Below are positions 20,229-30,268 of a stretch of DNA of 64,000 nt, piece by piece. This DNA comes from Chlorobiaceae bacterium (GTDB lineage: Bacteria > Bacteroidota > Chlorobiia > Chlorobiales > Chlorobiaceae). A program made the position numbers and the translations under genes. Location: the NCBI GenBank assembly GCA_012972835.1, contig JABDHK010000010.1, forward strand, positions 307,782 to 371,781, in the 5' to 3' direction. The stretch's first letter is position 1, and each line of letters starts with the position of its first letter. The notes below the pieces were generated by a model that had not been told where the DNA came from, made no database searches, and was given only the letters and a program-made list of their open reading frames with translations.

Positions 20229-20933
20229 ATGAAGGACGTACCGCAAAACCCGGTAGTGATTATTCCTGGCGTGTTGTTCTGGGATTCCCTCTATGACATT
20301 ATGAAAGATGCTCTTGCAGAGTATCTTCCGGCACAGAGAATTGCTGTCGCTCCGGTATCTTTTGTTGACTGGATAGGATTTCCACCTTCACCGGAAAGAT
20401 CTACAAACCGGGTTATGAAAACGGTGGATGGTGCCGTCCAAGAGATGCAAAGGAAATTTCCTGGTGAGCCGGTAACACTTGTTGCACATAGCGGTGGAGG
20501 GAGTGTAGCCATGGTCTATCTTCTTGAAAAACCATTTCAGGGAGATATTTACCATCCCGGGAATAGGGTAGGAAAGCTGATTACCCTTGGAACTCCATTT
20601 CACACCCATGAACATTATGCGAAAATCAAGACGGATTTTATTTTCAGATATCTTCATGCGGATTTTTTTAAGCGATATCCTGTTGTTTCTGTTGTCAGCG
20701 ATAAGTATCATGGCAATGCTCAGGGAAGTTTTGTGGAGAAAATGTGTTACAAGTTTTACCAAAGCGTTCTCGAAGATGGCAATGTGGGCGGTGATGGAAT
20801 TGTGCCTGCAAAAAGCTGTTTTCTTGAGGGTGCTGAAAATGTTACTATTGCAGATGCAGAACATCTTCCAACACCGCATACCAGGTGGTATGGCACAAAA
20901 GAAGGGATTGAACAATGGATTCAGTGGCTGTAA
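20229..20933 (+). CDS. Alpha/beta-hydrolase (lipase-like)
   Basis: 234 residues. An oxyanion-type start [15 protein letters not shown] is followed by a nucleophile elbow [11 protein letters not shown] with Ser near residue 88. A late DGIVPAKSC supplies a likely acidic residue and [11 protein letters not shown] the catalytic His. The fold resembles plant/cyanobacterial PGAP1-like esterases; the substrate is unknown. It follows pepA by 12 bp and overlaps the following lipoprotein gene by 19 bp. Confidence 0.75.
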   Translation: MKDVPQNPVVIIPGVLFWDSLYDIMKDALAEYLPAQRIAVAPVSFVDWIGFPPSPERSTNRVMKTVDGAVQEMQRKFPGEPVTLVAHSGGGSVAMVYLLEKPFQGDIYHPGNRVGKLITLGTPFHTHEHYAKIKTDFIFRYLHADFFKRYPVVSVVSDKYHGNAQGSFVEKMCYKFYQSVLEDGNVGGDGIVPAKSCFLEGAENVTIADAEHLPTPHTRWYGTKEGIEQWIQWL

Positions 20934-21763
20934 GGGATAGTCGACTCAGGGTTGCAGGGGTTGTCTTTTTTGCATTTTTTCTGGTGCTGTCGGCATGCAG
21001 TCAGGAGAAGCAAAAGCAAGATCCAAGGCAGGAGCATATGGAATCAGTGATGGCTATTCTTGCCCAGGTTCAGAAAAATCTCGGCAGGATTCAGCAGAAA
21101 GAGGCTGTTGTTGAACGCCTTTCTACTGGAATTGAGGGCCGGGATGCAGCAAATGTCAAGCAGATCGGTCGCGATATCACTACCAGTATCCGTATTATTG
21201 ATTCTACACTGGCGGCGAGCAAAACTCTGATAAAGAAGCTTGAAGAGGAGAACAGGTCGTCATCCTATCGTGTCGAATCTCTTGACAGGCTGGTTGCTGA
21301 GATGAAGGTTGCCGTTAACACCAAAGACGGTGAGGTCAAGGCGCTCAAAGGCCAGCTTCAGAATCTCAACAAGCAGATCTCCACTCTTATGGCAACCGTG
21401 GATGTGCTCGACAAGTTTATTCAGGATCAGGAAGTTCAGCTCTACACAGCCTATTACATTTCAGGCACCTTTAATGAACTTGTTGCCAAAGGTATTCTTG
21501 TGCGCATCAACCCTCTTGAGAAGTTGTTTGGCAGTGAATACCGTCTTGCCTCTGATTTTAATGTGAATCTGTTTAAAAAATTAGATATTACAGAAACAAG
21601 AGATCTTTATTTTGATAAGCCGCTGTCAAACCTCAAAATTATAACACCACATACCGTAGGCTCTTATGAGCTTGTCGGAGGGAAAACCTCATCGGTTCTT
21701 CTTATCCGTAATGAAAACGCTTTCTGGCAGAAGTCCCGCTGTCTTGTGATTGTTATGGAATAA
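20915..21763 (+). CDS. Coiled-coil lipoprotein of unknown function
   Basis: 282 residues. A hydrophobic N-terminal stretch ends in the lipobox LSAC (Cys near residue 28), so it is probably a lipoprotein. Residues ~40-165 are strongly heptad-like ([58 protein letters not shown]), followed by a compact domain. The start lies inside the upstream hydrolase gene, suggesting translational coupling and a shared function at the envelope. Confidence 0.75.
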   Translation: MDSVAVRDSRLRVAGVVFFAFFLVLSACSQEKQKQDPRQEHMESVMAILAQVQKNLGRIQQKEAVVERLSTGIEGRDAANVKQIGRDITTSIRIIDSTLAASKTLIKKLEEENRSSSYRVESLDRLVAEMKVAVNTKDGEVKALKGQLQNLNKQISTLMATVDVLDKFIQDQEVQLYTAYYISGTFNELVAKGILVRINPLEKLFGSEYRLASDFNVNLFKKLDITETRDLYFDKPLSNLKIITPHTVGSYELVGGKTSSVLLIRNENAFWQKSRCLVIVME

Positions 21764-21794
21764 ACGGAAACCTCATTAACCATATCTTTTTGTC

Positions 21795-23132
21795 ATGAAA
21801 ATAACCATCTTCGGATCAGGTTATGTGGGTCTTGTCACAGGTGCCTGCTTTGCTGAAGTCGGTAATGATGTGCTTTGTGTTGATATTGATCTCCAGAAGA
21901 TTCAAGCTCTTAATGAAGGGAAGATTCCTATTCATGAACCCGGTCTTGATGAAATTGTTGCTGAAAATATCAAGGAGGGTCGGTTAAGGTTTACTTCCGA
22001 TATTCGTGAAGGGGTTGCATTCGGGCTTTACCAGATTATTGCTGTCGGAACTCCTCCCGATGAAGATGGATCCGCGGATTTGCGCCACGTGCTCAGTGTT
22101 GCCGAAAGCATCGGCACCTATATGCAGGAGTACCGGGTTGTCATCAATAAATCTACGGTACCAGTTGGAACGGCTGACCTTGTCAGGGAAAAAATCAATT
22201 CGGTTCTGGCTGAAAGAAGAGTTGCCATTGATTTTGATGTTGTCTCAAACCCGGAGTTTCTCAAGGAAGGTGACGCGGTCAACGATTTCATGAAACCCGA
22301 GAGAATTGTTGTCGGCGTTGATGATCCCCGGACAAAAGAGCTGCTGCGCTTTCTTTATTCACCCTTCAATCGCAGTTCTGATCGTTTTATCGCTATGGAT
22401 GTTCGTTCAGCCGAGCTTACCAAGTATGCCGCCAACGCCATGCTCGCAACAAAAATCAGTTTCATGAATGAAATTGCCAACATCGCTGAACTGGTGGGTG
22501 CTGATGTTGAAGCGGTCAGGAAGGGTATTGGTTCTGATTCAAGGATTGGATTCTCCTTTATTTATCCCGGTATTGGCTACGGTGGCTCCTGTTTTCCCAA
22601 AGATGTGCAGGCGCTCGAAAGAACAGCACACCAACATGGTTATCACTCAAGGATTCTCCAGGCTGTCGAAGCGGTCAATCACGACCAGAAGAGCTCCATT
22701 GTCAGAAAAATAAAAGGGCATTACCGTGATGATATTCAGGGTCAGGTTTTTGCAATCTGGGGGCTCTCCTTCAAGCCCAATACCGACGATATGCGTGAGG
22801 CGCCAAGTCGACGGGTTATTGACGAGCTTTTGAATGATGGTGCCAGGGTAAGAGTCTACGACCCGGTTGCCATGCATGAGGTAAGAAAGATCTATGGAGA
22901 GAGTGAGAACATTGTCTATGCCTTGAACCTCGAAGACGCAATTAAAGGCTCCAACGCCCTTGTTGTCCTTACCGAGTGGCTTGTTTTTCGCAGTCCTGAT
23001 TTCGAGATGATCAAAAGAGATCTTAGTCATCCGGTGATCTTTGACGGCAGAAATATCTACAGCCCGGAATTTATGGAGCACTTCGGGTTTACCTATTACT
23101 CCATAGGCCGTTCTCCGCGGGGAGTATCCTAA
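21795..23132 (+). CDS. ugd: UDP-glucose 6-dehydrogenase
   Basis: 445 residues. NAD-binding [10 protein letters not shown] is at 7-16, a central dimerisation helix ([21 protein letters not shown]) follows, and [10 protein letters not shown] near 262 carries the catalytic cysteine. It oxidises UDP-glucose to UDP-glucuronate for surface polysaccharides. It converges on thiD with a 3-bp gap. Confidence 0.95.
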   Translation: MKITIFGSGYVGLVTGACFAEVGNDVLCVDIDLQKIQALNEGKIPIHEPGLDEIVAENIKEGRLRFTSDIREGVAFGLYQIIAVGTPPDEDGSADLRHVLSVAESIGTYMQEYRVVINKSTVPVGTADLVREKINSVLAERRVAIDFDVVSNPEFLKEGDAVNDFMKPERIVVGVDDPRTKELLRFLYSPFNRSSDRFIAMDVRSAELTKYAANAMLATKISFMNEIANIAELVGADVEAVRKGIGSDSRIGFSFIYPGIGYGGSCFPKDVQALERTAHQHGYHSRILQAVEAVNHDQKSSIVRKIKGHYRDDIQGQVFAIWGLSFKPNTDDMREAPSRRVIDELLNDGARVRVYDPVAMHEVRKIYGESENIVYALNLEDAIKGSNALVVLTEWLVFRSPDFEMIKRDLSHPVIFDGRNIYSPEFMEHFGFTYYSIGRSPRGVS

Positions 23133-23135
23133 ACA

Positions 23136-23951
23136 TTACGACCAAAGTCGGTGCAGGTGATGCAGCGGGCCGCTTCCATTCCCGAGATGGTAGGCGGCAC
23201 CAGCCTGCAAAGCTTCATTGAGATACTCTTTTGCCATCTCTACAGCACTTTCGGTACTCTCCCCCCTGGCCATGAATGCTGCTATGGCCGCTGAGAGCGT
23301 GCACCCGGTACCATGGGTGTTGCCGGTCATGATTTTTTTTGAATTGAACCAGAAAAAACGATTGTCGTAGAGCAGGCAGTCGTAGCACTCTTCACCTTCC
23401 CCATGCCCTCCTTTAACAAGCACAGCAGCTGCACCGGTTTCAAGGAGTTGCACTGCCGCACTCTCTATTGCCTCATGAGTTGCCGGAGGATGTTTCATCC
23501 CTGTCAGCAGGGCGGTTTCCGGCAGGTTTGGTGTAATCAGTGAGGCAAGCGGAAAAAGCTCCTCCTTCATGAGCGGAATAGCATCCGGCGGAAGAAGGGG
23601 TTTACCTCCGGAAGAAGCAAGAACGGTATCAACAATAATAGGCGGATCATCTTGCAGCTCCCTCAGTAACGCAGCTACTGTTTTAATAGTCTCCGCACTC
23701 CCCAGCATACCGATTTTTACCGCGTCAATTGCAATATCGGAGATAATGCTCCTGAACTGCGTCTTGATGCACTCTTCATCAAGAGGGTATATTCTATTGA
23801 CTCCTGTTGTATTTTGGGCTGTAATGGCCGTTATGACAGACACTCCATAGCATTCCAAAGCGGCAAATGTTTTGATATCAGCCTGGATCCCGGCACCGCT
23901 ACTTCCGTCGGATCCTGCAATGGTGAGTACGGTTGTATATGCTTTTCTCAT
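23136..23951 (-). CDS. thiD: Hydroxymethylpyrimidine/phosphomethylpyrimidine kinase ThiD
   Basis: 271 residues of the ribokinase-like fold: [18 protein letters not shown] near 12-29 binds [14 protein letters not shown] is mid-protein, and [13 protein letters not shown] near 213 is the anion hole/catalytic Asp-equivalent region. It phosphorylates HMP twice to HMP-PP for thiamine synthesis. Its ATG overlaps the thiE stop (4 bp). Confidence 0.95.
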   Translation of the reverse strand: MRKAYTTVLTIAGSDGSSGAGIQADIKTFAALECYGVSVITAITAQNTTGVNRIYPLDEECIKTQFRSIISDIAIDAVKIGMLGSAETIKTVAALLRELQDDPPIIVDTVLASSGGKPLLPPDAIPLMKEELFPLASLITPNLPETALLTGMKHPPATHEAIESAAVQLLETGAAAVLVKGGHGEGEECYDCLLYDNRFFWFNSKKIMTGNTHGTGCTLSAAIAAFMARGESTESAVEMAKEYLNEALQAGAAYHLGNGSGPLHHLHRLWS

Positions 23952-24571
23952 GGCATACCTTTTTTCAGTGCATGGAGAAGCTCACAGGCCGCTCTTGAGG
24001 GCTCTTCAGCTCTGCTGACAGCTGAAATGACCGCCACGCCTGAAGCCCCGCAGGAGATAAGGAGTCCAGCGTTTTCAATGCTTATGCCTCCTATTGCAAC
24101 AACAGGCACAGAGAGGCGGGAGGTTACATGGCGTAACATATCGGATCCAAGAGGAGCGTGCTCTTTTAGTTTTGAAATTGTCGGATAGATGTGACCGAAT
24201 CCGATATAATCTGCCCCATCCTTTTCTGCCTGCACGGCCTCATCCACCGAAGATGCAGAGATACCGATAATAAAGTTGCTGCCAAGCAGTTTTCGAGCAG
24301 CAAGAGCAGGGATGTCCTCCTGCCCAAGGTGAACGCCGTCAGCCTCGCTTGCCATGGCAATATCTACACGGTCATTAATAATGCAGAGAGCCTGGTATTG
24401 CCTGCAGAGCTTGCGGATTTCAACCGCCCATGAGAACAGCTGGCTGCCAGAGGCGGTTTTATGTCGCAGCTGAATCATGGCCGCACCACCCTTGAGTGCC
24501 TCTTCAGCAAGAGTAACCGGGCATAGCGCTTCATCTGTTATAACGCAGAGAAAAGGTGAGGAAGGAATCAT
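23948..24571 (-). CDS. thiE: Thiamine-phosphate synthase ThiE
   Basis: 207 residues, TIM barrel. Pyrophosphate/pyrimidine-binding motifs [36 protein letters not shown] and AIGGIS are all present. It joins HMP-PP with thiazole phosphate. It is middle gene of a three-gene operon with 4-bp overlaps at both ends. Confidence 0.94.
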   Translation of the reverse strand: MIPSSPFLCVITDEALCPVTLAEEALKGGAAMIQLRHKTASGSQLFSWAVEIRKLCRQYQALCIINDRVDIAMASEADGVHLGQEDIPALAARKLLGSNFIIGISASSVDEAVQAEKDGADYIGFGHIYPTISKLKEHAPLGSDMLRHVTSRLSVPVVAIGGISIENAGLLISCGASGVAVISAVSRAEEPSRAACELLHALKKGMP

Positions 24572-25215
24572 GGATAGAGGATGCGATAAAATTGTTCAAG
24601 GGTTTCAGCTAATCGTAGAGTGTCACAGAAAATTGAGAGGCCCGCTGTTCCGTAAGCGCCTTTATCCATACAAAGCGCTGCATTTTGAGGTGTTATTCCC
24701 CCCAGAGCAAAGACAGGAAGTGAGGTCGCCCGACAAATCTCGCCAAGTTTTTCAAGGCCTTGTGGAGCGCCATATTTTCTTTTTGATGGGGTGTCAAAAA
24801 TTGGCCCGAACAGCAGATAATCAGCAGCTTTTTCCTCAGCGATACGCAAAGATGCAAGCGAGTGTATGCTGCATCCGAAGATCAACACCGGCGCAACAGT
24901 GCGAAGTCTATCCGGCCTGCAGGCGCCTTCAGGCAGATGAACACCCTCAAGCCCTGCAGCAAGGGCAATATCCATCCGCTCATTGCAGAGAAGCAGAGAG
25001 CCAGCAGGGAGTTTTATTGCCCGGGCCCTCTCTGTCAGAATCAACAACTCTCTTGCTGCAAGGCGTTTCTCCCTTATTTGCACCATACAGGGTAAAGATT
25101 CAGGGAGAAGATTGAGCTGATTAAAAAGAAGTGTTCCCTTATCAGTATCAGCCTCTCCACTACTGATCATAAAGAGACGCGGCAGGGGTGTGGTCAGTAG
25201 TTTTTTGTATTTCAT
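24568..25215 (-). CDS. ThiE/TenI-family protein (second thiamine-phosphate-synthase-like paralog)
   Basis: 215 residues with the same fold as the neighbouring ThiE but altered motifs: [17 protein letters not shown] (the IND Asp replaced by Glu), GVHLPEG (instead of GVHLGQ), GCSIHS and ALGGI. TenI proteins isomerise the thiazole carboxylate tautomer and lack synthase activity, so TenI is the likelier role; a divergent ThiE cannot be excluded. It is the first gene of the operon. I see no TPP riboswitch in the 160 bp upstream. Confidence 0.8.
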   Translation of the reverse strand: MKYKKLLTTPLPRLFMISSGEADTDKGTLLFNQLNLLPESLPCMVQIREKRLAARELLILTERARAIKLPAGSLLLCNERMDIALAAGLEGVHLPEGACRPDRLRTVAPVLIFGCSIHSLASLRIAEEKAADYLLFGPIFDTPSKRKYGAPQGLEKLGEICRATSLPVFALGGITPQNAALCMDKGAYGTAGLSIFCDTLRLAETLEQFYRILYP

Positions 25216-25376
25216 CTACGTAAAAAGTTGGGAAAGTGTTAATTTCTCACTTATAATAAAGAATTTAATACCCTTAATCACAACAATCCGTTTGCGTTTG
25301 TATTAGCTATGGGTATAGTCTTGGTGATGTGTCACTGATGTCACTTTTGTCCCTTTTAAACCATATTACCTAACCT

Positions 25377-28300
25377 ATGTCAATAACGTGGTCAATAACA
25401 GGAACTTCCGAACAGGTTACGTTCAACGGTGAGGGAAGCTGGAATAACGATGTTCATTTTGATGTTAATAATGCTGCTGTCACATCCGAAACAATCACAT
25501 CGACAGGTACAGGGAGCTGGGTTTATCTTTTAAATTCCAGTGGTGGAGTGACATCTCTTAACATCAATGGAAATGAATACATCTGGGTAACGATTGACGA
25601 TATATTTTTCCCTCACATTAGCTCCATTAATGCCAGTTCTGATACCGGTGGTGTTTTTGTGGATCTTAGCCATGGAGGCATTGAATCTTCATTTACTTTC
25701 ACTGGCGGTTCTGGATCAAACTTCGTTGCAATAAATTCAGCAAACCTTGATGCTCTGACTTCAGGTTCTCAGTTGAACGGTGGGAGTGCAACCACCGGAA
25801 ATACGCTGGCTATTAAAGGTATCGGCACACTTACTGGTTCGTCAGCTTTAACAGGTGAGTACAAGACACTTAATGCGACAAAAGGCTTTCAAAACCTTTT
25901 CTTGGGAGGTACAGGCTCATCAATAGTAATCAATGACGCCTTCCTGACAAATAGTGGGTTTGCTACCCACCTCCTCATCGCCACTAATGGTGGTTCCCTG
26001 ACTGTAACCAATTTAGGAACCACCTACACGTTGGATATAATTAATAATGGAACGTTCCTTAATAATACAATACCAACTGATTTCACTCTTGGTTCTGCCG
26101 CCTCTACACAGACAGCATTAACAGTTAACCTGATTCCGAATACTTCTATACTTGCCCAGACATCAACTCTTTCTGTTGGTTTGACAGTAAACAGCCTAAC
26201 CACTACAGATGGAACTATTACAAACGTCTCACTGGTATCCAATGCCGCAACCACAGGCAACAAAATTAACACCTATCACGGCTCCGATAACCAGACTTTG
26301 ACTATTACCGGCAATAATGCACTGAGGATTGCTAACGTGACACCGAACAATACAACAGGTGATACTATCGATGCATCCGGGTTTACCCAAACTTTAAAAT
26401 TGGGGACTAATGGAGGCTTTTATACGGTTGCTGGAGCTGCAGGCGATACAGGCAAGGGTGATGTAATTAAATTTGGTTCTGGCATAAGCTACCTGGCGGC
26501 ATCCTCTGCCGTTATTGGTGACAACATTACCCTGCTGACGGGTCATACAGCTACTGATACCATAGATACAACACTGATAGTGGCTGCGATTGCTGAGACA
26601 CCATATTCTTCTGCAGCAGCACAACAAGCCGATATCACTCAAATCACCAACTTCAATACTAATAGTGATGTTCTGAAGGTGGGTATTGGCAGTGCTCATG
26701 TTGCTTCAAATGGTATTTCATCAGACCTTACTGGTCATACATGGATTGTTACCAATGGGTTTGTGACGAGCACAGGCTTAACGGGTGCAACTGGCCTTAC
26801 GGCATTCCTTGCAGATATGGCGGCATCAACAACTTTTACAGCTCACGATGTCCTTGCATACAACGATGGCACAAATACCTATATCGCAGTTGGTGACCAT
26901 GCTATCGGTTCAGCTTTTGGTGAAAATATTATAGAATTGCTGGGTGTCAATACTGCAACAGCATTGAATAATGTTGGTGGAGCTAAAACGATAGACATTC
27001 TTGGTCTTGCTCCTTCTGGACAGGCAATATTTACCTTGACAGGAGTAGGAAACGGGACAAATCCTGTGACTTTTGATATGAGTGATTCTACCGTCACATC
27101 CGAAACAATTGTGTCGACAGGTGCAGCAAACCACGCTTTCTTTTCAAATTCTGGCGGAGCGGTGACTGCTCTTACTATTAATGGTAATACTTTTCTTGAC
27201 GCATCATTTGATGTGGCAATGGTTCGTAATCTGAACTCCATCAATGCCAGCGCAGATACTGGTGGTTTTTCAATTAATCTTAGTAGGGATATTGGCACCC
27301 TGAAATCTGCATTTACTTTCACGGGCGGGGCTGGGTCAGACTTACTTATAATCGACAAAGCAAGCCTTGATGCCTTGACTTCAGGATCTCAGTTGAATGG
27401 TGGTTCAGCTCCCTCTGGTAACATGTTGGCTATTGCCGAATTTGGTACTCTGACGGGTACCTCCACTTCAACCGGTGAGTACAAGACTCTTAATGCAACA
27501 AAAGGGTTCCAGATTCTTGGCACTGGAGGGTTAGGCCTTACAACAGTGATCAATGACGCATTCCTGACAAATGGGTTTGCTTCCCACTTCATGGACGCGC
27601 AAGATGGTGGTTCACTGACAGTAACCAATGTTGGAAGCACTTACACCTTGGATATCATCACTAATTCAGGTGGCAGCAGTAATCCAACACCTACTGATTT
27701 CACTATTGGTTCTGCTGTTGGAAAAAAGACAGCATTGACCGTCAACCTGGCACCAAGCCTCCTGTCACCGACTCTTCTGTCTGGCTTGACAGTGAACCGC
27801 CTAACCACTACAGGTGGAACTATTACAAGCGTTAACCTTGTCTCCAATGCTGCCACTACAGGGGACAAAATTAACATCTACCATGGCTCAGATAACCAGA
27901 CATTGAACATCACCGGCAATGTTGCGTTGAAGATTCCTAGCATAACACCTAATGTTAAAACAGGTGATACTATCGATGCGTCAAAGTTTACACAAACGTT
28001 GGTATTGGGTAGTAGTAAGGGCGGAACTTATACAGTTGCAACGGGAGCAGGTGATACTGGAAAGGGTGACCTGATTAAGTTGGGCGCTGGCATGAGTACC
28101 CTTGCAGTATCGTCTGCCGTTACAGGTGATAAAATAATCCTGTTCGCGGGTCATACAATCACGGACACCATTGATACAACATTGATTGCTGCTGCGATTG
28201 CTACGACTCCATATGCTTCTGCGGCAGCACAACAAGCCGATATCACTCAAATCACCAACTTCAACACGAAATGTGATCATCTTTTGGTCGGCATTAGCGG

Positions 28301-30209
28301 TATTGCGCCTCAGATTGGTACTTCAACCGACCTTACAGGATGGACAGTAAGTAATGGTTTTGCTTCGAAGGTGGGCTCCAGCTATTCATCATTCCTTGCA
28401 AGTGTTGCGACTTCAACAACTTTTGCAGCAAATCATGTACTCGCTTACAACGATGGGGGTAATACTTATATCGCTGTAGGTGACCATGCTGCGGGTACTG
28501 CCAGAGGTGAACATATCATCGAATTGGTTGGTCTCCATACTGCTACGGCACTGGGTAATGCAGGTGGTGCGACTACGATTGACATCGCTGACCCAACTAT
28601 CTTCAAACAGACATTGTTAACGGTGAACGGAAATGGAAGTTGGGCCACTCGTGCTTTTTTTGATGCAAGTGATCCCTCAGTCATCCTCGCAACAATCACC
28701 TCAACAGGTTCCTTGAGCAGCGTTTACCTTGCCAATAGTGGTGGAGGATTGACAGATGTTATCATCAACGGTGATGCTTTTCTTGATGCTGCGATTGACC
28801 CGACTTTCGTTTCTCACCTTAACTCCCTTAATGCCAGCGGAGATACAGGAGGCTTCATAATTAACCTTAATAAGGGTAATGGAACTCTTCTTAAACCCGG
28901 CTTTACCTTCACTGGTGGTTCTGGAGTAGACTTTCTTCAAATCAATAAAGCGAGTCTGGATGTGCTGACCTCGGGATCTCAGCTGAACGGTGGGACAGCA
29001 ACTTCAGGTAACGTTTTGAGTATTGATAATCTAAGTACGTTTACCGGCACTTCAGCTTCAACGGGTGAGTACAAGACCCTTAATGCTATCAAAGGATTTC
29101 AGTTCCTTGCCTTAGGAGGTTCAGGCAACTCAATAGTTATCAATGACGCCTTTCTGACTAATGGGTTCGCAACACACGTAATTGACGACCAGGATGGTGG
29201 TTCACTGACGATAACTAATGTAGCGAAAACTTATACATTGGATATTGTTAATGGCAATATGAGTAATACTCCAACACCAACTGATTTCACTCTTACGTCT
29301 GTTGCTGCAACCCATCCAGCATTGACTGTTAACCTGACACCGAATTATCCGACACCAGTCAATTCACCCACTCTTTTTGCTGGTTTTACTGTAAAGACTT
29401 TGACAACTGCAGGGGGTATTACAAGTGTTGCTCTGACATCCAATACAGCAACTTCTGCTAATATTATCAACACCTATCACGGTTCAGATAGCCAGACATT
29501 GACGATCACCGGTAATAACGCTCTTACGATAGGCAGTGTAACTCATAATATTGCAACCGGTGATACGATCAATGCATCCGGGTTTACCCAAGCCTTGACA
29601 CTGGGAACTATTGGTGGTACTTATACTGCTGCAACCTTGGCTGGTGATACAGGAAAAGGTGACGTGATTAAGTTTGGCTCTGGTCAGAGTTATCTTGCAG
29701 TTTCGTCTTTCATTAAAGGGGATCAAATTACTTTACTGGCAGGCCACACTGTTACTGACACTATTGATACAACGCTTATTGGGGTTCATGTTGCAGGTGT
29801 TGGAGGACAGTACACTAATGCTGCAGCACAGAAAGCCGATATCACACAAATCACTAACTTCCATACGAACAGTGATATACTGAAGGTTGGTTTTAGCGGT
29901 ATTGCTCCTCACAACGGTACAGCATCAGACCTTAACGGGCATCAATGGACAGTAAGAAATGGTTTGGTCACAGGGGCTGGCTTAACAGGTGCAACTGGTC
30001 TTACAGCCTTCCTTGCAGATGTAGCCTCCTCAACAACCTTTGCCGCAAATGATATGCTTGCGTACAACGATGGTGTGAATACCTATATTGCTATCGGTGA
30101 CCATGTGGCCGGAACAGCTCGTGGTGAGCATATTGTAGAGTTGGTAGGTCTTCATACTGCCACAGCCTTGGGTATTGCTGGTGGAGTAAACACCATTCAT
30201 ATTGCATAA
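25377..30209 (+). CDS. Giant threefold-repeat beta-strand protein, probably type I secreted
   Basis: 1610 residues made of three ~535-residue repeats (nt about 25377-27005, 27006-28600, 28601-30206). Each begins with a G(S/N)W/VTF..TITSTG block, contains SGSQLNGG, STGEYKTLNA, VINDAFLTN, GGSLTVTN, TIDASGFTQ and AGDTGKGDVIKFGSG, and ends TYIAVGDH..E.IIEL.G..TATAL. It is rich in Thr, Ser, Gly, Asn and Asp and almost free of Cys, as in extracellular beta-solenoid/S-layer-like adhesins. There is no signal peptide; the repeated C-terminal module may carry a type I secretion signal (inference). Repeats differ by many substitutions, so triplication is old. TGTCAC occurs twice upstream (25330-25335, 25339-25344). 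A lipoprotein gene follows. Confidence 0.8.
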   Translation: MSITWSITGTSEQVTFNGEGSWNNDVHFDVNNAAVTSETITSTGTGSWVYLLNSSGGVTSLNINGNEYIWVTIDDIFFPHISSINASSDTGGVFVDLSHGGIESSFTFTGGSGSNFVAINSANLDALTSGSQLNGGSATTGNTLAIKGIGTLTGSSALTGEYKTLNATKGFQNLFLGGTGSSIVINDAFLTNSGFATHLLIATNGGSLTVTNLGTTYTLDIINNGTFLNNTIPTDFTLGSAASTQTALTVNLIPNTSILAQTSTLSVGLTVNSLTTTDGTITNVSLVSNAATTGNKINTYHGSDNQTLTITGNNALRIANVTPNNTTGDTIDASGFTQTLKLGTNGGFYTVAGAAGDTGKGDVIKFGSGISYLAASSAVIGDNITLLTGHTATDTIDTTLIVAAIAETPYSSAAAQQADITQITNFNTNSDVLKVGIGSAHVASNGISSDLTGHTWIVTNGFVTSTGLTGATGLTAFLADMAASTTFTAHDVLAYNDGTNTYIAVGDHAIGSAFGENIIELLGVNTATALNNVGGAKTIDILGLAPSGQAIFTLTGVGNGTNPVTFDMSDSTVTSETIVSTGAANHAFFSNSGGAVTALTINGNTFLDASFDVAMVRNLNSINASADTGGFSINLSRDIGTLKSAFTFTGGAGSDLLIIDKASLDALTSGSQLNGGSAPSGNMLAIAEFGTLTGTSTSTGEYKTLNATKGFQILGTGGLGLTTVINDAFLTNGFASHFMDAQDGGSLTVTNVGSTYTLDIITNSGGSSNPTPTDFTIGSAVGKKTALTVNLAPSLLSPTLLSGLTVNRLTTTGGTITSVNLVSNAATTGDKINIYHGSDNQTLNITGNVALKIPSITPNVKTGDTIDASKFTQTLVLGSSKGGTYTVATGAGDTGKGDLIKLGAGMSTLAVSSAVTGDKIILFAGHTITDTIDTTLIAAAIATTPYASAAAQQADITQITNFNTKCDHLLVGISGIAPQIGTSTDLTGWTVSNGFASKVGSSYSSFLASVATSTTFAANHVLAYNDGGNTYIAVGDHAAGTARGEHIIELVGLHTATALGNAGGATTIDIADPTIFKQTLLTVNGNGSWATRAFFDASDPSVILATITSTGSLSSVYLANSGGGLTDVIINGDAFLDAAIDPTFVSHLNSLNASGDTGGFIINLNKGNGTLLKPGFTFTGGSGVDFLQINKASLDVLTSGSQLNGGTATSGNVLSIDNLSTFTGTSASTGEYKTLNAIKGFQFLALGGSGNSIVINDAFLTNGFATHVIDDQDGGSLTITNVAKTYTLDIVNGNMSNTPTPTDFTLTSVAATHPALTVNLTPNYPTPVNSPTLFAGFTVKTLTTAGGITSVALTSNTATSANIINTYHGSDSQTLTITGNNALTIGSVTHNIATGDTINASGFTQALTLGTIGGTYTAATLAGDTGKGDVIKFGSGQSYLAVSSFIKGDQITLLAGHTVTDTIDTTLIGVHVAGVGGQYTNAAAQKADITQITNFHTNSDILKVGFSGIAPHNGTASDLNGHQWTVRNGLVTGAGLTGATGLTAFLADVASSTTFAANDMLAYNDGVNTYIAIGDHVAGTARGEHIVELVGLHTATALGIAGGVNTIHIA

Positions 30210-30268
30210 TGAACACTATCAATGCCAATAATCTTTTATAAAAAAAGTGGTTTAAGAGAAGAAGAACG

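Noticed and set aside
25216..25376. TPP riboswitch upstream of the thiamine operon
   Set aside because: The conserved CUGAGA-type thi-box is not found on either strand.
25377..30209. Several long open frames on the minus strand inside the giant repeat gene
   Set aside because: They are antisense shadows of a Thr/Ser/Asn-rich gene; they lack starts, spacing and family motifs.
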